A stretch of 53,072 nucleotides of DNA, from NCBI RefSeq assembly GCF_002953255.1, contig NZ_CP026498.1, positions 7,364,690 to 7,417,761 on the forward strand. Reading direction: 5' to 3'. Shown one piece after another: positions 49,832-53,072 of this stretch (its first letter is position 1; every line of letters starts with the position of its first letter). The position numbers and the translations under genes were made by a program. This stretch comes from Streptomyces sp. CB01881. Lineage in GTDB: Bacteria; Actinomycetota; Actinomycetes; Streptomycetales; Streptomycetaceae. The notes below the pieces were generated by a model that ran no database searches, had not been told where the DNA came from, and saw nothing but the letters and a program-made list of their open reading frames with translations.

Positions 49832-50575
49832 TCACCCCAGCCGGGCGACCGCCCGCACCGGCGCGCCGTCGGCTGCGGCCAGCCGCAGCGGGAACAGCGA
49901 CACCTCCACCGGCCGCCCGGCCTCCTGGGCCGCGATCAGCGCCCGCAGGTCGGTCAGGTTCTCGGCGATGACGCCGCCGCCGGGCGCACCGAGCAGCACC
50001 CGGTGCGCGGCCAGGGTGGGCTCCGCGGCGGCCGGCTGGTCGTGCTCGTCGGTCAGGTCGGCCAGCAGTGCGGCCACCGCCGGGTCGCCCGGGCCCGGAT
50101 CGGGGGTGGGGTCGACGCTGAGCGCGTCCACGCCGACCGTCCGCACCCCGGCCGCGACGATCGCCTCGGCCGCCCCGGCGGTCAGGCCGGGGTGGGCGAA
50201 GTACGCGTCGGTGCCCCAGTGCCGGGCCCAGCCGGTCGCCAGCAGCAGGACGGTGCCCTCCGAGACCCGCTCCAGCGCCGGGGCGAGCAGCTCCGGCGTC
50301 ACCTCCGCACGCGGCTCCAGCCCGCGCAGGTCGGCGACGACCGCCGGCCCGGTGAACCGCTCCAGCGGCAGGCCGTCCAGGGTGGGCCAGGTGACGTCCA
50401 CGTGGTACGGCGCGTCCACATGGGTGCCGGACTGCGAGCCGAGGTGCAGGGCCAGCACGTTCACCCCGGCGGTGGCGGTGGTGAGGGCGGGCTCCAGGAC
50501 GACGGCCGGGTCGCCGGGGTAGACCGGCATCGCGGTGGTCACCTGATGGGTGAGGTCGACGAGGGTCGCTGCCAT
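49832..50575 (-). CDS. Cyclase/kynurenine-formamidase family hydrolase
   Basis: The 247-residue protein has the cyclase-family metal motif GSQSGTHVDAPYHVDVTW (H-x-D-x-P-x-H) near residue 50, LVDLTHQVTTAMPVYPGDP at the start, and WARHWGTDAYFAHPGLTAGAAE later. The family includes bacterial kynurenine formamidases (KynB) and polyketide or isatin hydrolases. No tryptophan-degradation genes are near, so the substrate stays open. ATG 50575. Confidence 0.88.
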   Translation of the reverse strand: MAATLVDLTHQVTTAMPVYPGDPAVVLEPALTTATAGVNVLALHLGSQSGTHVDAPYHVDVTWPTLDGLPLERFTGPAVVADLRGLEPRAEVTPELLAPALERVSEGTVLLLATGWARHWGTDAYFAHPGLTAGAAEAIVAAGVRTVGVDALSVDPTPDPGPGDPAVAALLADLTDEHDQPAAAEPTLAAHRVLLGAPGGGVIAENLTDLRALIAAQEAGRPVEVSLFPLRLAAADGAPVRAVARLG

Positions 50576-50643
50576 GGCGCCCATCCTCCCAGGGGTGACG
50601 GCGGATGGGGCCGTCGCGGGGGCCTCCGTATAGAAAGGGGGCC

Positions 50644-51300
50644 ATGGGAACAGACAAGCGTCAGCCGTGGGTGGTCGGGGTCTCGGGCGCGTCCGGTACG
50701 CCGTACGCCGCCTCCGTGATCCGGGCGCTGCTCGCCGCCGGGGAGCCGGTGGACCTGATCGTCAGCCGGGCCGCCCGGCTCACCATCCTCGACGAGACCG
50801 GCATCTCCTTCCGCGACGGGCACTGGCGCACCGACCTCGCCGCCTGGCTCGGCATGCCGGAGGGGGGCCTCGACGACGTCCGCCACTGGCCGGCCGGCGA
50901 CTTCGCGGCCGGCCCGTCCAGCGGCTCCTACCCGGCCAAGGGCATGCTCGTGGTGCCGGCGACCACCGGGGCGGTGGCCGGGATCGCGCTGGGCCTGAGC
51001 AAGGACCTGCTCCAGCGGGTCGCCAGCGTCACCCTCAAGGAGCGCCGCCCGCTCGTGGTCTGCGTCCGCGAGGCGCCGCTCAACGGGGTGACGCTGAAGC
51101 ACCTGGTGGAGCTGGACGCGCAGGGCGCCGTCGTGCTCCCCGCCTCGCCCGGTTTCTACGCCGGCGGTTCCACCGTCCGTGAGCTGGTCGACTTCGTGGC
51201 CGGACGGGTCCTGGACGCGGTCGGCGTACCGCACGCGCTGTACCGCCGCTGGGAGGGCGAGTTGGGCGCGGCCGCGCGCCACACCGCGCAGCCGGAGTGA
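50644..51300 (+). CDS. UbiX-family flavin prenyltransferase
   Basis: The 218-residue protein has the UbiX pattern: WVVGVSGASGTPYAASVIRAL (flavin-binding glycine loop), GSYPAKGMLVVPATTGAVAGIALGLSKDLLQRVASVTLKERRPLVVCVREAPLN, and SPGFYAGGSTVRELVDFVAGRVLDAVG. UbiX makes the prenylated FMN that UbiD decarboxylases require, here presumably the enzyme at 39203-40660. ATG 50644; divergent from the cyclase gene. It groups with mqnP, the UbiD gene and mqnE in the menaquinone neighbourhood. Confidence 0.94.
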   Translation: MGTDKRQPWVVGVSGASGTPYAASVIRALLAAGEPVDLIVSRAARLTILDETGISFRDGHWRTDLAAWLGMPEGGLDDVRHWPAGDFAAGPSSGSYPAKGMLVVPATTGAVAGIALGLSKDLLQRVASVTLKERRPLVVCVREAPLNGVTLKHLVELDAQGAVVLPASPGFYAGGSTVRELVDFVAGRVLDAVGVPHALYRRWEGELGAAARHTAQPE

Positions 51301-51429
51301 GGGGGAGTGGGGAGCCCCCGGGCGGGAGAGTATCTTCTCTGCGATACCCGGGTTGTTCCGCGCATGGCGCCTTTGAATCCGGATAATGATCTGTGGGTCT
51401 GGTGAGGTTCGGAAGGACGCGGACGGTAT

Positions 51430-51891
51430 ATGGACACGGTGGACAGACAGCTCATCCAGGCGCTGCGGGAGAACGGCCGTGCGTCCTACGCCGAGTTGGG
51501 CCGGCTGGTGGGTCTCTCCGGGCCCAGCGTCACGGACCGGATCAACCGCCTGGAGCAGGCCGGCGTCATCACCGGTTACCGGGCGACGGTCAACCCGGCC
51601 TCGCTCGGCTTCGGGGTCACGGCCCTGATCGGCCTTCAGCTGACCGACGCGGCCGACCACGAGGACGTGGCGCACCGGCTGAAGGACCTCGGCGAGGTCG
51701 AGGACTGCTGGTTCATCGCCGGTGACGACTCGTACATGCTCAAGGTCCGGGTCTCCGACGTGGAGGGCCTGGAATCGGTGGTCAAGCGGATCTCCGGGAC
51801 GAAAGGCGTGGCCCGGACCCGCACGACCGTCGTACTCTCCACGAAGTGGGAGAACCGGGTGAGCGAACTCCCTCTGACCGAAGGGGAGTAA
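51430..51891 (+). CDS. Lrp/AsnC-family transcriptional regulator
   Basis: The 153-residue protein has the AsnC N-terminal helix-turn-helix MDTVDRQLIQALRENGRASYAELGRLVGLSGPSVTDRINRLEQAGVITGY, and the RAM ligand-binding domain (HEDVAHRLKDLGEVEDCWFIAGDDSYMLKVRVSDVEGLESVVKRI). A threonine-dehydratase-like gene follows 4 bp downstream, so it probably senses an amino acid and controls that gene. ATG 51430. Confidence 0.94.
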   Translation: MDTVDRQLIQALRENGRASYAELGRLVGLSGPSVTDRINRLEQAGVITGYRATVNPASLGFGVTALIGLQLTDAADHEDVAHRLKDLGEVEDCWFIAGDDSYMLKVRVSDVEGLESVVKRISGTKGVARTRTTVVLSTKWENRVSELPLTEGE

Positions 51892-51895
51892 CACG

Positions 51896-52858
51896 ATGGC
51901 ACTGGTCGGTCTGGAGGAGCTGCGCGCGGCCCGGCAGCGGATCGCCGGCGTGGCGGTAAGGACCCCGCTGGTCCCCGCCCCCTGGGCGGCCGACGGCGAG
52001 CGCCGGCTCTGGCTCAAGCCGGAGAACCTCCAGCCGACCGGGGCCTTCAAGACGCGCGGCGCCTACAACCGGCTCGCCGCGCTCACGGCGCAGGAGCGCG
52101 CCCGGGGCGTGGTCGCCCAGTCCAGCGGCAACCACGCGCAGGCCGTGGCGTACGCGGCGGGGCTGCTCGGCATCAAGGCCGTGATCGTGATGCCGGACAC
52201 CTCCCCGGCGGTCAAGGTCGACGCCACCCGCGCGTTCGGCGCCGAGGTGGTCCTGGTCGAGCCGCAGGAGCGCGACACGCTGCCGGCCGAGCTGGCCGAG
52301 CGGCACGGCTACGTCTGGGTGCCGCCGTACGACGACCCGTTCATCATCGCGGGCCAGGGCACGGTGGGCCTGGAGATCGCCGAGGACGCCCCCGCCGGGC
52401 TGGACACCGTCCTGGTGCCGGTCAGCGGCGGCGGGCTGATCGCCGGGACGGCGGCCGCGCTCAAGCTCACCCGCCCGGGCGTACGGGTGGTCGGCGTCGA
52501 GCCCGAACTGGCCGCCGACGCCCAGGCCAGCCTGCGGGCCGGCGAGCGGCTCTCCTGGCCGGTCGCCGACACCTACCGGACCATCGCGGACGGGCTGCGC
52601 ACCCCCTCGGTCGGCGAGCTGCCCTTCGAGCACCTCACCGCCTACGTGGACGACATCGTCACCGTCACCGAGGACGAGATCCGCGCCACCGTGGCCCTGC
52701 TGGCCCGCCGCGGCCGGCTGGTCGCCGAGCCCTCGGGAGCGGTCGCCCCGGCCGCGTACTTCCACCGCGCCGCGCAGACCGGCGGCCAGGTGGTGGCCGC
52801 CGTGGTGAGCGGCGGCAACATCGAACCGGCGCTGCTCGCGGAGCTGCTCGCCGGCTGA
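51896..52858 (+). CDS. Threonine/serine dehydratase family PLP enzyme
   Basis: The 320-residue fold-type II PLP protein has the Schiff-base lysine in KPENLQPTGAFKTRGAYNRL (near residue 51), the phosphate-binding loop VPVSGGGLIAG, and SSGNHAQAVAYAAGLLGIKAVIVMP. It is of the catabolic threonine dehydratase/serine racemase size and has no C-terminal ACT domain, so feedback control by isoleucine is unlikely. It deaminates threonine or serine, or interconverts serine isomers. ATG 51896, 4 bp after the AsnC gene, so the pair is coupled. Confidence 0.92.
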   Translation: MALVGLEELRAARQRIAGVAVRTPLVPAPWAADGERRLWLKPENLQPTGAFKTRGAYNRLAALTAQERARGVVAQSSGNHAQAVAYAAGLLGIKAVIVMPDTSPAVKVDATRAFGAEVVLVEPQERDTLPAELAERHGYVWVPPYDDPFIIAGQGTVGLEIAEDAPAGLDTVLVPVSGGGLIAGTAAALKLTRPGVRVVGVEPELAADAQASLRAGERLSWPVADTYRTIADGLRTPSVGELPFEHLTAYVDDIVTVTEDEIRATVALLARRGRLVAEPSGAVAPAAYFHRAAQTGGQVVAAVVSGGNIEPALLAELLAG

Positions 52859-52954
52859 CGCGCCCCGGGGGGCGGGCCGAGGCCAGCCCGGCGGGGGGCA
52901 TAGGCGTACGCTCGTTCCGGCAACGATTCGAAGTCGGAGGAGGCGGGGCACCGC

Positions 52955-53072
52955 ATGGACGCAGGGCTCAAGCGCGAGCTGGAGGCGAAGGTCTACGCGG
53001 GTGAGCGGCTGACCCGCGAGGACGGGATCGCGCTCTACGAGAGCGACGACCTGGCCTGGCTGGGCGGCCTGG
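52955..53072 (+). CDS. mqnE: Aminofutalosine synthase MqnE, N-terminus (3' truncated by window)
   Basis: ATG 52955 with GGAGGAGG upstream begins MDAGLKRELEAKVYAGERL, then TREDGIALYESDDLAWLGG, which matches the N-terminus of the radical-SAM enzyme MqnE. It makes aminofutalosine from chorismate-derived 3-enolpyruvylbenzoate and SAM, an early step of the futalosine route to menaquinone. The radical-SAM CxxxCxxC motif lies beyond the window. Assignment rests on 39 residues plus the menaquinone neighbourhood. Confidence 0.82.
   Translation, partial: MDAGLKRELEAKVYAGERLTREDGIALYESDDLAWLGGL

Overview
The window is very GC-rich actinomycete DNA. Streptomycetaceae, possibly Kitasatospora, fits best: haem genes, system II cytochrome c maturation, futalosine-type menaquinone genes, an acyl-CoA carboxylase beta/epsilon pair, a gamma-butyrolactone (A-factor type) signalling cassette, GTG/TTG starts and a TTA codon in a secondary-metabolism gene. 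I see no tRNA, rRNA or CRISPR.

Layout. 1-1739: end of hemD (uroporphyrinogen-III synthase) and hemB. 2021-19088: an accessory region built around six copies of one small secreted protein (two internal repeats, each with a spaced cysteine pair). Each copy has a related ~100-bp upstream block, and most have a related hairpin downstream. Copies 1-4 lie in tandem at 2121-4711. A reverse-strand operon for a crotonyl-CoA carboxylase/reductase, a fatty-acyl-AMP ligase and a 2,276-residue polyketide synthase (4716-14862) and a decayed IS21-type transposase separate them from copy 5 (frameshifted) and copy 6. Two unrelated small genes lie between copies 5 and 6. 19335-25986: a broken DUF4291 gene, an ATP-grasp enzyme, a PIG-V-type mannosyltransferase, a MarR/MFS efflux pair and a conserved small protein. 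26299-32902: hemL, a histidine phosphatase, and tlpA-ccdA-resB-ccsB for cytochrome c maturation. 33029-36185: a gamma-butyrolactone cassette (AfsA homologue, two receptor-like TetR proteins, three ARE-like operators). 36381-39090: carboxylase epsilon and beta subunits and a PLDc_N membrane protein. 39203-53072: menaquinone genes (UbiD, UbiA and UbiX family members, start of mqnE) interleaved with housekeeping and poorly known genes.

Most striking is the enzyme trio. The ligase probably activates a fatty acid and loads it on the N-terminal carrier domain of the synthase, as FadD32 does for Pks13 in mycobacteria. The carboxylase/reductase probably makes an alkylmalonyl-CoA extender. The synthase then condenses once, reduces the ketone, appears unable to dehydrate, and releases by thioesterase. 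The predicted product is an alpha-alkyl-beta-hydroxy fatty acid (mycolate-like), or a beta-lactone made from one. Its placement inside an array of secreted cysteine proteins suggests, without proving, a joint role at the cell surface. The function of the secreted family is unknown to me.
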